Position numbers and translations under genes: made by a program. Of a stretch of 35,589 nt of DNA, positions 1-7,976 are shown piece after piece. The notes below the pieces were generated by a model. That model was not told the origin of the DNA, searched no databases, and saw only the letters and a program-made list of their open reading frames with translations. Source of the stretch: JAKJEP01 sp964580995. GTDB lineage: Bacteria; Planctomycetota; Phycisphaerae; Sedimentisphaerales; SM23-30. The number at the start of each line of letters is the position of its first letter. The first letter of the stretch is position 1. The stretch spans positions 1-35,589 of the forward strand of contig CAZOMV010000057.1 of the NCBI GenBank assembly GCA_964580995.1, written 5' to 3'.

Positions 1-140
1 GCGTTATTACGCTAAAATCAACGTTTTCCACCCCTAACTGCGGAACTTGGGCTAAATCATTTGATTGCAAGGTATAGAACACAATAAAGCAAGGCAGGAT
101 AACCAAATAGTAAAATTTCCCGCTAGATCTGGCGATAAAA
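1..140. other. left-edge non-coding stretch
   Basis: AT-rich sequence downstream of the minus-strand operon. I see no coding sequence, convincing terminator or other element in it. Confidence 0.4.
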
Positions 141-839
141 TCAAGAACAACAAATTTGCAGAAAACGCTCCATGATCGTGCTGTTTACCGAATTGTCTGG
201 GTCCCGTTCCGGATGCCATTGCAGAGCCAGCAGAAAGGAATAGCCGGGTTCTTCCACCGCTTCGATGATTCCATCCGGGGCCACAGCGGCTGCGAGCAGA
301 TTGTCCCCCAGCCGGTTGACGGCCTGATGATGAAAGCTGTTAACTACAATTTGCTCCTGCTTAAACCATTGATACATCTGACTTTCCGGATTAAGCAGAA
401 CGGGATGCTTAGCGATTTCCACGCCTCCATGATCGATGGCCTGCTCCAGATCGGGAAGGTGCTGGTGGAGACTGCCGCCGTGGGCAACATTGATCATCTG
501 TATCCCCAGACAAATCGCCAAAATCGGAAGCCGACGTTTTTTCACCTGCTCGTAAAGCATAAATTCAAAACGCTGGCGGCGTGGGTGAAGCAGTTGTGTT
601 TCCTCGTGCTGAGACTCATGCCATAAACCCGGATCTAAATCGCGCCCCCCCGTAAAAAGGATGCCGTCAAACTGGTTCAACAGGGCATCCAACAGAACGA
701 TATTTTCGATGGGGGGAATCGGAAACGGCATGGCCCCGGCCTGGGCCACGTATTCAAAATATCCCGTATCCAGATACGCCCGCTCCGTTCCCTCGTCCGT
801 GAGGCAATAATTCATACTAATACCGATTTTAGGTTTCAT
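141..839 (-). CDS. class I glutamine amidotransferase-like (gamma-glutamyl-GABA hydrolase/peptidase C26 family)
   Basis: A 232-residue cytosolic enzyme of the PuuD/peptidase C26 family, which hydrolyses gamma-glutamyl amides. The oxyanion region FTGGRDLDP lies at residues 62-70. The nucleophile Cys110 is in AICLGIQ, and His209 and Glu211 in ALQWHPE complete the triad. SFHHQAV near residues 169-174 is the usual family motif. Family members commonly have GICRG around the nucleophile; here an alanine precedes the cysteine and a leucine follows it, so substrate preference may differ. Length is normal for the family. It starts 26 bp after the M16 peptidase stop and is probably co-transcribed with it. 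No puu polyamine genes are nearby, so the specific substrate is unknown and no gene symbol is given. Confidence 0.88.
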   Translation of the reverse strand: MKPKIGISMNYCLTDEGTERAYLDTGYFEYVAQAGAMPFPIPPIENIVLLDALLNQFDGILFTGGRDLDPGLWHESQHEETQLLHPRRQRFEFMLYEQVKKRRLPILAICLGIQMINVAHGGSLHQHLPDLEQAIDHGGVEIAKHPVLLNPESQMYQWFKQEQIVVNSFHHQAVNRLGDNLLAAAVAPDGIIEAVEEPGYSFLLALQWHPERDPDNSVNSTIMERFLQICCS

Positions 840-865
840 ATCACAAATATATCCGTCAAGTAAGA

Positions 866-3547
866 CTATTTAGCTGGTTTTTCGGAAAAAATTTCCGGCT
901 TGGAGGTAATAATCGTAACCGTAGGAGGGCCGGAGAGATACTTTTTTGCGACTTTCTGAATATCCGCCAGGGTAACAGCCATAATTCGATCCGCATTGTC
1001 CTCAGACCAATTATAACCCAGGCCGTATATCTCATCCAGCGTCGCTGTCATAGCAGCATCGGCATTCGTCTGCTTTTCCAGAATTTCCGAATTGATACGA
1101 TTGTTTTTGGCATCGGTGATTTCCTTTTCGGTAAATTCCCCCTGGGCCGCTTTGGTAATCTGATCCTGAATTAATTGGATCACCTGGGGTACTTTCTCCG
1201 CTTCGCATTGCGCCATGGCGGCAATATATCCTGGTGTCAACCCCGGAACACTGGTACACCAGGCATCATACACCAGTTGCATACCCCGTAATTGGGTGAA
1301 GATTCGGCCATTGTGGCTGCCGATAATTTCAGTCATAACTTCCATAGGATAACGATCTTCGATATCGGTGATTTTAATTCCCGGATAGCCTATATAAACC
1401 GTGGCCCCGTTCTTTTCGGTTTTGTCAACGAATTGCCTGGGTGTTTCGATGTCAGACTCGGGTTCATACTTTTCTTGAGGAAAGGGAGTACCCGCTGGCA
1501 GGGCCGCAAACCGTTCTCGCACCAGTTTTTCCGTCTGATCGACATCGATATCACCGAAGATGGCCAACACGGACCGATTGGCCACCGTCATCTGTTGATA
1601 GAACGATTGGATCTGCTGCTGGGTAATTTGCTGGATCGAATCCGCTGTCCCATACAGGGTACGCCGGTAGGGACTTTTCATGAAGAATTTTTCCCGGAAA
1701 TTGCGATTGGCCTGGGCGTGCCAGTTATTGTTGATCTGGTCGATAACGGCCAGGGCTTGCGGTTTCAGCTTTGCCAGTTCTTCGTCCGGAAAAGTCGGCT
1801 GCAGGATCACTTCGCAATATCGCTGGAATGCTTCGGCAAAATCCCCTGTCATAACCTCTGCTGCATAATAATACGTGTTATTTCCACAGGCCGCATTCAG
1901 CATCCCGCCGATCCCATCAAAATAATCGACAATTTCCGCAGCGGTGTAACTGGCTGTGCCTTTGGTGGATAATTCCGTCATAATTTTGGTTATACCGTTG
2001 TTCGCGTCGGTCTCTTCCAGCAAGCCGCCCAAAACGTAAAATTGCATATTCACCAGCGGGACCGCATCGTTTCGTTTTAATAAAACCCGCAGGCCGTTAT
2101 CCAGCGTAATTTTCTTGATCTGCGCACGCCCGTTATTTTCCTGCTTGCGGGTTTCGGTTTTTGTCAGGGCGGTAGGAGTCAGAATCAGCGTCAATTGTTT
2201 CTGTGCCAGCAGATATTTGTTCGCCATCGCCTGTACTTGTTCCGCGGTGACTTTTTGCATATTTTCCACATAATGATCGGAAAAATGCGGATCGCCCGTC
2301 GCCAGATAATCTTCCGCCATGGTATCCGCCTGTTGTTCGGCGGTCTGATGGGAACGAATGTGGCCGACCTGTAATTGTTTTTTCGCACGATTCAGCTCTG
2401 CTTCCGTAATTCCCTCATTTTGGATTCTCTGGATTTCCTCCCAGATGGCCGCTCGAGCGGCAGGAATATTTTCCGGCGCCAGATCGCAAAATATCATAAA
2501 CGTTCCGGCGGCCCAATACGGTGTGTTATTTCCCGCAGCAATGGAAAGCACCAGTTGTTTATCTTCACGCAAACTCCGGTACAGCCGGCTGCTCTGTCCC
2601 TCACCCATGATATTGGCCAGCGTGTCCAGCACATACAGATCCGGATGCTGGAGTTTAAAAGAGGGAAACCCGATCGTCATCTTTGCAGGCCCTTGCATGG
2701 TGGGAAAAACCTGGATCAACTCACGGGGAGCCGTCACATCCGGTTCTTCCGGCAAAAGAACCTTGACGGCAGCCCGACGCGTGAAATCGGAAAATTCCTT
2801 TTTAATGGCTTGAAACATCTCTTCCGCGTTGATATCACCGGCAATCGCAATCACGGTATTGTCAGGGACATACATACGATGATAATAATCCAGAATATCC
2901 TGGCGAGAGAGCTGCTGAACCACCTTTTGGTAACCAATAATGGGATATTTCCCCGGATGTACCATGTATCGCAACTCGTCAAATAGATAATACTGCTGCC
3001 GCATCGGATCGGAGGCGCCCATTTCCAGTTCCCGCTGCACAACGCCCCACTCCCGCGTGAAGGCCTCTTCCGGAAAGGTGGGCCGGGTAACCCAGTCCGC
3101 GATTAGATTAAGAGCGGTCCCGATATGCTGCGCGGGTACCGTCAGGTAATACATGGTCTGGGCCTTGCTTGTGTAAGCGTTATATTGAGCCCCGGTTTGC
3201 CGGATAATTTGCCGGGATTCTTCCTCCGTCCGATTCCGGGTAGCCCCCCCGGCCAGCAGATGCTCAAACAAATGGCTCATCCCTGCCCCATAATGATCCT
3301 GCTCGTAAATACTGCCCGCCCGTACAAACAGCCGCACATCGGCCACGGGGGCGGTATGATTCTCTTTGACGATGGCAACCATCCCGTTTTCCAGCACACC
3401 TACAATTTCGTCGGGCTTGTCGATAAAACGAATTTCCTGGGCCGTCCAGGGAACCGGATTGGCTGCCTGCTCCTGAACCGTTGCCGCCGCCGTACATCCG
3501 AAAACCACCGCCAGTAACCAAATTGCTTTTTTACCTGTCATTTGCAT
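866..3547 (-). CDS. M16 family zinc metallopeptidase, two-domain (pitrilysin/PqqL-like)
   Basis: An 893-residue exported zinc peptidase made of two M16 halves in one chain. The N-terminal half has the inverted zinc motif HLFEH at residues 92-96, with a likely third ligand in the VVQRELEMG segment (Glu173 or nearby). The second half starts around residue 480. It has lost the motif: the aligned stretch in GITKIMTEL lacks both histidines and the glutamate, as is usual for the inactive half of such pairs. The N-terminus is a signal peptide. Cys18 follows LAVVFG, so a lipoprotein signal is possible but the lipobox is poor. A GAGGG ribosome site 5 bp upstream supports the ATG at 3547. It probably degrades peptides in the periplasm or at the envelope. 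It sits between the amidotransferase and a receiver protein on the same strand. Confidence 0.93.
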   Translation of the reverse strand: MQMTGKKAIWLLAVVFGCTAAATVQEQAANPVPWTAQEIRFIDKPDEIVGVLENGMVAIVKENHTAPVADVRLFVRAGSIYEQDHYGAGMSHLFEHLLAGGATRNRTEEESRQIIRQTGAQYNAYTSKAQTMYYLTVPAQHIGTALNLIADWVTRPTFPEEAFTREWGVVQRELEMGASDPMRQQYYLFDELRYMVHPGKYPIIGYQKVVQQLSRQDILDYYHRMYVPDNTVIAIAGDINAEEMFQAIKKEFSDFTRRAAVKVLLPEEPDVTAPRELIQVFPTMQGPAKMTIGFPSFKLQHPDLYVLDTLANIMGEGQSSRLYRSLREDKQLVLSIAAGNNTPYWAAGTFMIFCDLAPENIPAARAAIWEEIQRIQNEGITEAELNRAKKQLQVGHIRSHQTAEQQADTMAEDYLATGDPHFSDHYVENMQKVTAEQVQAMANKYLLAQKQLTLILTPTALTKTETRKQENNGRAQIKKITLDNGLRVLLKRNDAVPLVNMQFYVLGGLLEETDANNGITKIMTELSTKGTASYTAAEIVDYFDGIGGMLNAACGNNTYYYAAEVMTGDFAEAFQRYCEVILQPTFPDEELAKLKPQALAVIDQINNNWHAQANRNFREKFFMKSPYRRTLYGTADSIQQITQQQIQSFYQQMTVANRSVLAIFGDIDVDQTEKLVRERFAALPAGTPFPQEKYEPESDIETPRQFVDKTEKNGATVYIGYPGIKITDIEDRYPMEVMTEIIGSHNGRIFTQLRGMQLVYDAWCTSVPGLTPGYIAAMAQCEAEKVPQVIQLIQDQITKAAQGEFTEKEITDAKNNRINSEILEKQTNADAAMTATLDEIYGLGYNWSEDNADRIMAVTLADIQKVAKKYLSGPPTVTIITSKPEIFSEKPAK

Positions 3548-3623
3548 TTGTCCCTCAAATTAACAGAATCAGCTTTGTAACTTTCATACTACCATTAAAA
3601 AATATGGGTATCGGGATAAAATT

Positions 3624-4100
3624 TCAGGCTTGAATATTATTGGACTCTTCGTTTTCGATATCCGCCAGATACGTAAGAGTGCGCTCCAGTTCCCCTTTTA
3701 GATGCCGCACACGAAGAAGGCTTTTCACGCGAGTGACCAGCTCGAGTTTATTGATCGGTTTGCTGAGAAAATCGTCCGCTCCGCAATCGACACCGCGCTC
3801 GATATCGCCCAATTCATTCAGCGCCGTCACCATCACTACCGGGATATCGGTTGTTTTGGGATTTTTTTTGATCCGCTTGCATACTTCAAAACCGCTCATG
3901 CGGGGCATCATGATGTCCAGCAGGATAATGTCCGGAACAAATATCTCGATTTTTTCCAGCGCGTCCACACCATCCACCGCAATCTGGATCGTATAATTCA
4001 ACGGTTCCAGATACGCCTGCAATAATTCGGCATTTTGCGTATTGTCATCTACAATGAGGACCTTGCTTTGCGTTTCTTCGTGGCCAACCGGCTCCGTCAT
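3624..4100 (-). CDS. stand-alone response regulator receiver protein (CheY/PleD-like)
   Basis: A 158-residue single receiver domain. The acidic pair is Asp18-Asp19, the phospho-acceptor Asp62 (ILLDIMMP), the switch Thr92 (MVTAL) and the conserved Lys114 (FLSKP). All catalytic positions are intact and the Thr-Lys loop has the normal 21-residue spacing. A short helical tail of about 30 residues follows, with no output domain. The sequence most resembles receivers of the PleD/DivK type. AAGGAG precedes the ATG by about 9 bp. The soluble histidine kinase at 4715 lies nearby, transcribed divergently, and is an obvious partner candidate; this is inference from proximity only. Confidence 0.93.
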   Translation of the reverse strand: MTEPVGHEETQSKVLIVDDNTQNAELLQAYLEPLNYTIQIAVDGVDALEKIEIFVPDIILLDIMMPRMSGFEVCKRIKKNPKTTDIPVVMVTALNELGDIERGVDCGADDFLSKPINKLELVTRVKSLLRVRHLKGELERTLTYLADIENEESNNIQA

Positions 4101-4298
4101 ATATAAATACTCCTTAGCGGAATAAAGGAATCCATACTAAAACCTGAATGATTATAACAAGGGTGCCTCACCCCGTCCAGTTTCAGTTTAAATTCGTAGG
4201 GATGTCCGGATGGCACAATCCGCAGAAGTATGGTCCGGCAGGATCTTAAAAAACGATAACTATGCAATAATCAATAACTTAACGGGAAGCTCCATGTT

Positions 4299-4562
4299 TT
4301 ACCTGTCAGGCCGGTATTGATCGAGGATTTCCCGTACCTGGGGTAATAAATATTGATCTTCCAGATGATCGAGACCAGCCAAGGCTTCTGCCACGCGGGC
4401 CAGTTGCTCGGGCAGGGGGGCGGCGGTATCTACAAACAACACCGATCGGCCCCTCAGATTGCATAGCCCCCCACCTTCGCCGGACATATAAACCTGTCTG
4501 ATTTCGATGTCCATGCGGTCGGCCAGGTCCAATAATTCCGTTAATAACGCCTGTTTATCCAT
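4299..4562 (-). CDS. small conserved-looking hypothetical protein
   Basis: An 87-residue acidic protein with no recognised domain, signal peptide or membrane segment. It reads as two amphipathic helical parts flanking a Gly-rich stretch (SGEGGGLCNLRGRSVLFVD, residues 27-45). One internal Cys is present. Codon use resembles its neighbours and no larger overlapping ORF competes, so I think it is real. It lies between the divergent histidine kinase and the receiver gene, with 198 bp of apparently non-coding DNA between it and the receiver. The function is unknown. Confidence 0.6.
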   Translation of the reverse strand: MDKQALLTELLDLADRMDIEIRQVYMSGEGGGLCNLRGRSVLFVDTAAPLPEQLARVAEALAGLDHLEDQYLLPQVREILDQYRPDR

Positions 4563-4700
4563 TGTTTCAAGTTATTTCTAATAAAGACCCGATAACCTGT
4601 ACATGATATAGAAGCATATGACGTCCTATAACACCTTGGATATTATAACAGGATAGTACGTTAAAAGCCAGTCAATCTTGTTGAATACGAGATAGATTTT

Positions 4701-4717
4701 ACCAGGAGGTAGTTTTG
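4701..4717 (+). promoter_or_regulatory. strong ribosome binding site with TTG start
   Basis: AGGAGGT at 4704-4710 is followed 4 bp later by TTG at 4715. This decides the start of the histidine kinase and suggests the rare start codon is offset by a consensus Shine-Dalgarno sequence. Confidence 0.75.
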
Positions 4718-5515
4718 TCTGGTTTGATTAAGCAGCGTCAGAATCTGCACCAACAATTACGAGAAAACGAAAATCGTATTACTACCCTGGAACAGCAAAT
4801 CCAGGCCACCCAAAAATTAGCTACGCTGGGGACCATGGCTTGTCTGGTGGCCCATGAATTTAATAATATTCTGGCCCCGATGATTAACTATGCGGAGCTG
4901 GCGCTGAAACACCAGGAAGATGTGGACTTAATGCGCAAAGCGCTGGAAAAAACCATTCAGCACGGCAATCGCGCCTCGCTGGTGATCCAGAGTATGCTCG
5001 GCCTGGTGCGGGATCAAACCAGAATCCGGGATTGGGTCCGGCTCAAGGAAGTGGTCGAGGACAGCTTTCAATGTCTGGCACGGGATTTTCAAAAAGACAA
5101 TATTACCGTTGAGCTTGCCCTCCCTGATGATTTCCAGGTGTATGTCGTACCGAGTCAACTGCAACAGGTATTACTCAATCTGATTATCAACGCCCGCCAG
5201 GCCATGGTCGGCCGGGGTGGGATCCTGAAAATAGAGGCCGGCAGCCAGGACGATGGCTCCACCTGGATCCGCGTGATTGATACCGGCTGCGGGATCGAAC
5301 CGGAACTGCTGGATAAAATATTTGAACCCTTTTTCACTACCAAAAACAAAGCGGAAAAACCGGATCAGCAGGGTACGGGCCTTGGTCTGTTGATCTGCAA
5401 AGATATTATTGAATCGCACGGCGGAAAAATCACCGTCCAAAGTACTCCCGGCCTCGGCGCTACTTTCTGTATCGAATTACCGCACGTGCGGGAACAAAAA
5501 CCAGAGGCGGAATAA
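4715..5515 (+). CDS. soluble sensor histidine kinase without a sensing domain
   Basis: A 266-residue cytosolic kinase. A coiled coil (residues 5-35) leads directly into the HisKA dimerisation domain, with phospho-acceptor His47 in VAHEFNNI. The HATPase domain follows, with the N box around Asn159, G1 DTGCGI (189-194) and G2 GTGLGL (220-225). There is no transmembrane segment, PAS or GAF domain, so any input must come through the coiled coil or a partner protein. The start is TTG, chosen because a perfect AGGAGGT lies 4 bp upstream and the reading frame has no good ATG near the N-terminus. It converges with the PDZ gene, only 16 bp from its stop. The divergent receiver at 3624-4100 is the nearest candidate partner. 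Confidence 0.92.
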   Translation: MSGLIKQRQNLHQQLRENENRITTLEQQIQATQKLATLGTMACLVAHEFNNILAPMINYAELALKHQEDVDLMRKALEKTIQHGNRASLVIQSMLGLVRDQTRIRDWVRLKEVVEDSFQCLARDFQKDNITVELALPDDFQVYVVPSQLQQVLLNLIINARQAMVGRGGILKIEAGSQDDGSTWIRVIDTGCGIEPELLDKIFEPFFTTKNKAEKPDQQGTGLGLLICKDIIESHGGKITVQSTPGLGATFCIELPHVREQKPEAE

Positions 5516-5531
5516 TTCATCCATAGAAATT

Positions 5532-6479
5532 CTATTTTTTCTCGAATCGCTCCATTCTTTCCAATAATTCCTGTTGTTTTTTTTCCAATTGTCCCATTCG
5601 TTCCATGAGATCCTGCATCTGGTTAGACATAGACTCATCCGACCGGTTGCGGAGCCATTCCGGCGGCCAGTTCTGTCGATTGAACGGATCCTCATAGTAT
5701 TCCTGCCATTGAGGCCAGTCAAAATCGTAATCAAACTCCGACTTCTGCGCCTCTTCCAGAATCTGCCGAACAGGCTGTCGGTATTTTTCCGGCAGTTGAT
5801 CAATTTGATCGGCAGCAGTTTCGTAATGGGTCCGCTCTTTCCGATCTTCAATCTTTATTTTGGCATTCGGATCATGCGGATCCCCTTCGATGGTAATCTC
5901 CAGGTTCATTTCGCCGTCGGCACTTTTATACGAATGCTTTTGCTGAAAAAACCGTTTGAAATAATCTTTCATTTCCGGGACCTGGCCAAAGGGGATCTGT
6001 TCCCAATTTTGTTTATCCGGCTGCAGGCGGAATACCCGGCCCGGCTGAAGCCTGCCAAAACCTTCCGGGCCGGCGGGATACTTCCAGCTATCCAGTTTTT
6101 GATACGGCTCCAGAGTAACAGGAATGATCTTCACATCTCCATTATGAATCACATCCAGGGTAATTTCGGTCCCAACGCCCGCCTGCTGGACCTGGTCCAC
6201 AAACTCCTGATAGCTGGTAACCGGCTGGCCGTTCCAGGAAATGATAATATCATCTTTTTCCAGGCCCGCTTTATCCGCCGGGCTGCCGAGTTGAATATTC
6301 TGAATTAACAGTCCCCGGTTATCATCCAGCTTCAGATGTTTGCGCAGAACATCCGGTACCTGATTCAAACGCACGCCAATATAGGATTTGGTGGTTTCGC
6401 CCGCCATCTCCGCCCAGGCCGGATTTGCCAGAAGAAAAAACCACCCGGCTAACCATACCGTCCAATATTTCGCTTTCAT
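5532..6479 (-). CDS. secreted PDZ-domain protein
   Basis: A 315-residue protein with a clear signal peptide ending near AWA-E (residues 20-24). One PDZ domain follows (about 33-125; LIQNIQLGSPADKAGL and DDIIISWNGQPV are typical). There is no serine protease domain, so this is not a DegP/DegS enzyme. The remainder is charged and low in hydrophobicity, ending in a strongly predicted coiled coil from about residue 280 (MSNQMQDLMERMGQLEKKQ). GAGGAG 8 bp upstream supports the ATG. It is the third gene of the ECF sigma operon, 15 bp after the membrane protein, so it may help transmit or buffer an envelope signal. That role is inferred from context alone. Confidence 0.88.
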   Translation of the reverse strand: MKAKYWTVWLAGWFFLLANPAWAEMAGETTKSYIGVRLNQVPDVLRKHLKLDDNRGLLIQNIQLGSPADKAGLEKDDIIISWNGQPVTSYQEFVDQVQQAGVGTEITLDVIHNGDVKIIPVTLEPYQKLDSWKYPAGPEGFGRLQPGRVFRLQPDKQNWEQIPFGQVPEMKDYFKRFFQQKHSYKSADGEMNLEITIEGDPHDPNAKIKIEDRKERTHYETAADQIDQLPEKYRQPVRQILEEAQKSEFDYDFDWPQWQEYYEDPFNRQNWPPEWLRNRSDESMSNQMQDLMERMGQLEKKQQELLERMERFEKK

Positions 6480-6494
6480 AACAGAAACTCCTCA

Positions 6495-7073
6495 TTATAG
6501 ATCGCCGTGATAACTGGCGGTTTCTACACCGGAATCCCGATACGCTTCAATCAGCCATTCGGAACCGGAGGGGTCGGGATACAGATAATAATCCATTCGA
6601 CCGGTCCTGCCGGGAACCACGGACCTGGTGCGGATACCGTCCGCGACCGGGTCGGTAACATTTGGGGCAGGATCTATCTGGGCTACTATCGGCTCGGAAC
6701 CCGGCGGGGCGGGAGTCAGCTCCGAAGTAGTAGAATTGGCGATGAAGTAATATACCCCAAAACCAAGGATAAAACCCGCGGCGATATTGGCCGCCAGATG
6801 GACCCAGGGGCTGGATCGAATCCGCCGGTGCCGCGGCCGAATAAACTGTTTCTGCAGGGCCTGCCGGATGATTTGCTCAGCCGGTTTGCCCGATTCGACG
6901 ATTTCCTGCGCGAATACCTGCTGCGTCTGCTGATGCAGTTGCCGCAATTCCTGCAACAATTGCCGGGCCTGCGGATTCTGATTCAGTTCTTCATCCAGCA
7001 GCCGTTTCTCCGCGGGTGTGATTTCGCTATCGAGCAATTTGCCTATCAATAGTTCGGTCAGTTCGGAATTCAT
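6495..7073 (-). CDS. probable anti-sigma factor, single-pass membrane protein
   Basis: A 192-residue protein. The N-terminal cytoplasmic part is helical (about residues 1-80; ELTELLIGKLLDSEITPAE is typical of anti-sigma N-termini that sense zf-HC2-like folds). A basic stretch (RPRHRRIR) follows, then one transmembrane helix (about 90-112) and an extracytoplasmic tail rich in Pro, Asp and Tyr. No HxxxCxxC zinc motif is present. Its ATG overlaps the sigma factor stop by 4 bp (ATGA), which implies translational coupling, a usual arrangement for sigma/anti-sigma pairs. The assignment as anti-sigma factor rests on this context and topology rather than a diagnostic motif. Confidence 0.78.
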   Translation of the reverse strand: MNSELTELLIGKLLDSEITPAEKRLLDEELNQNPQARQLLQELRQLHQQTQQVFAQEIVESGKPAEQIIRQALQKQFIRPRHRRIRSSPWVHLAANIAAGFILGFGVYYFIANSTTSELTPAPPGSEPIVAQIDPAPNVTDPVADGIRTRSVVPGRTGRMDYYLYPDPSGSEWLIEAYRDSGVETASYHGDL

Positions 7074-7660
7074 GTTCGGGGTACCTTGTCGTTGGGTTTG
7101 CCGGTCAGGTGGTTCAAAATCATTCGCCGGGCGCGAACCAGACGAATCTGTACCGTAGTGACCGGAATGCTCAAAATTTCACTGATCTGGTTATAACTTA
7201 AATCGTCCACATATTTCATGATAAACAGCTCACCGTATTTTTCAGGCAGTTGGTGCACCGCTCCGAGAATCTTTTGGTAAGTCTCTTCCCGGTCCAGTGC
7301 ATCCACAACTGTTTCCTTTTCCTCCGACTGCTGCTGGGCAATCAGTAATTCATCGAGTTGGATCGGTTTCTGGCTGCGCTGCTGACGATACGCCAAGGCC
7401 GCGTGCCGGGCCACCGTCGTCAGCCAGGGCTTGAACCGCTCCGGTTCGCGCACCGTTTCTATTTTCTGGATCACCAGGATACAGATGTTCTGCATGACTT
7501 CATCGACATCGTCCGCGTTGCCCAGCAGGTTATAGGCCAGTCCCTTTAACCAGAGCCAGTTGTCCTCCAGCAGTTGGATGACCGCCTCTCGATCACCCTG
7601 CCGGGCGGCACAGACCAGAGCCGATTCATTCGGTTGTTTCTTCGAGTTGCTCATAGCCAT
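7070..7660 (-). CDS. ECF-type RNA polymerase sigma factor
   Basis: A 196-residue sigma-70 family protein with region 2 (about residues 35-105; the ADDVDEVMQNICI segment corresponds to the DAEDxxQ core helix motif) and region 4 (about 135-185; LSYNQISEILSIPVTTVQIR is the helix-turn-helix). Regions 1 and 3 are absent, which defines the ECF group. Met3 is an alternative start. It heads an operon with the membrane protein and the secreted PDZ protein. By family precedent it is held inactive by the membrane protein until an envelope signal releases it, and often activates its own promoter. I could not identify that promoter with confidence in the 316 bp upstream. Confidence 0.93.
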   Translation of the reverse strand: MAMSNSKKQPNESALVCAARQGDREAVIQLLEDNWLWLKGLAYNLLGNADDVDEVMQNICILVIQKIETVREPERFKPWLTTVARHAALAYRQQRSQKPIQLDELLIAQQQSEEKETVVDALDREETYQKILGAVHQLPEKYGELFIMKYVDDLSYNQISEILSIPVTTVQIRLVRARRMILNHLTGKPNDKVPRT

Positions 7661-7976
7661 TCATTTTATCCATATATAAGGATACCCCCCAATCAAAAGT
7701 TCATTCACATTTTCCGCCCCATCCGCAAAATTTCTCGCAATCCACCCTATCTCTTTGGCACGAAATAACTTACAATTGAACCAGACGCTTTTTGCCTGTT
7801 TTGCCATTTTTGCCGACGCCCCTTCCTGCCCATTTTTCACCCAAACGGAGAATTTCTTGGTCTTTTCCAGCCGTTTTTTTTAATAATTGTTACCGATTAC
7901 AGATTGGGTGCCCATTCCGCCCCTTCGTGGTCCATTTTATTCCGCCCGATGCCGGAAAATTGATTCCGCTATGAGA
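7661..7976. other. intergenic region upstream of the ECF sigma operon
   Basis: A 316-bp stretch between the sigma factor start and the M50-HlyD stop, both on the minus strand. It must carry the sigma operon promoter and the end of the upstream transcript. I see AT-rich and pyrimidine-rich stretches but no terminator hairpin or clear -35/-10 pair. Confidence 0.4.
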
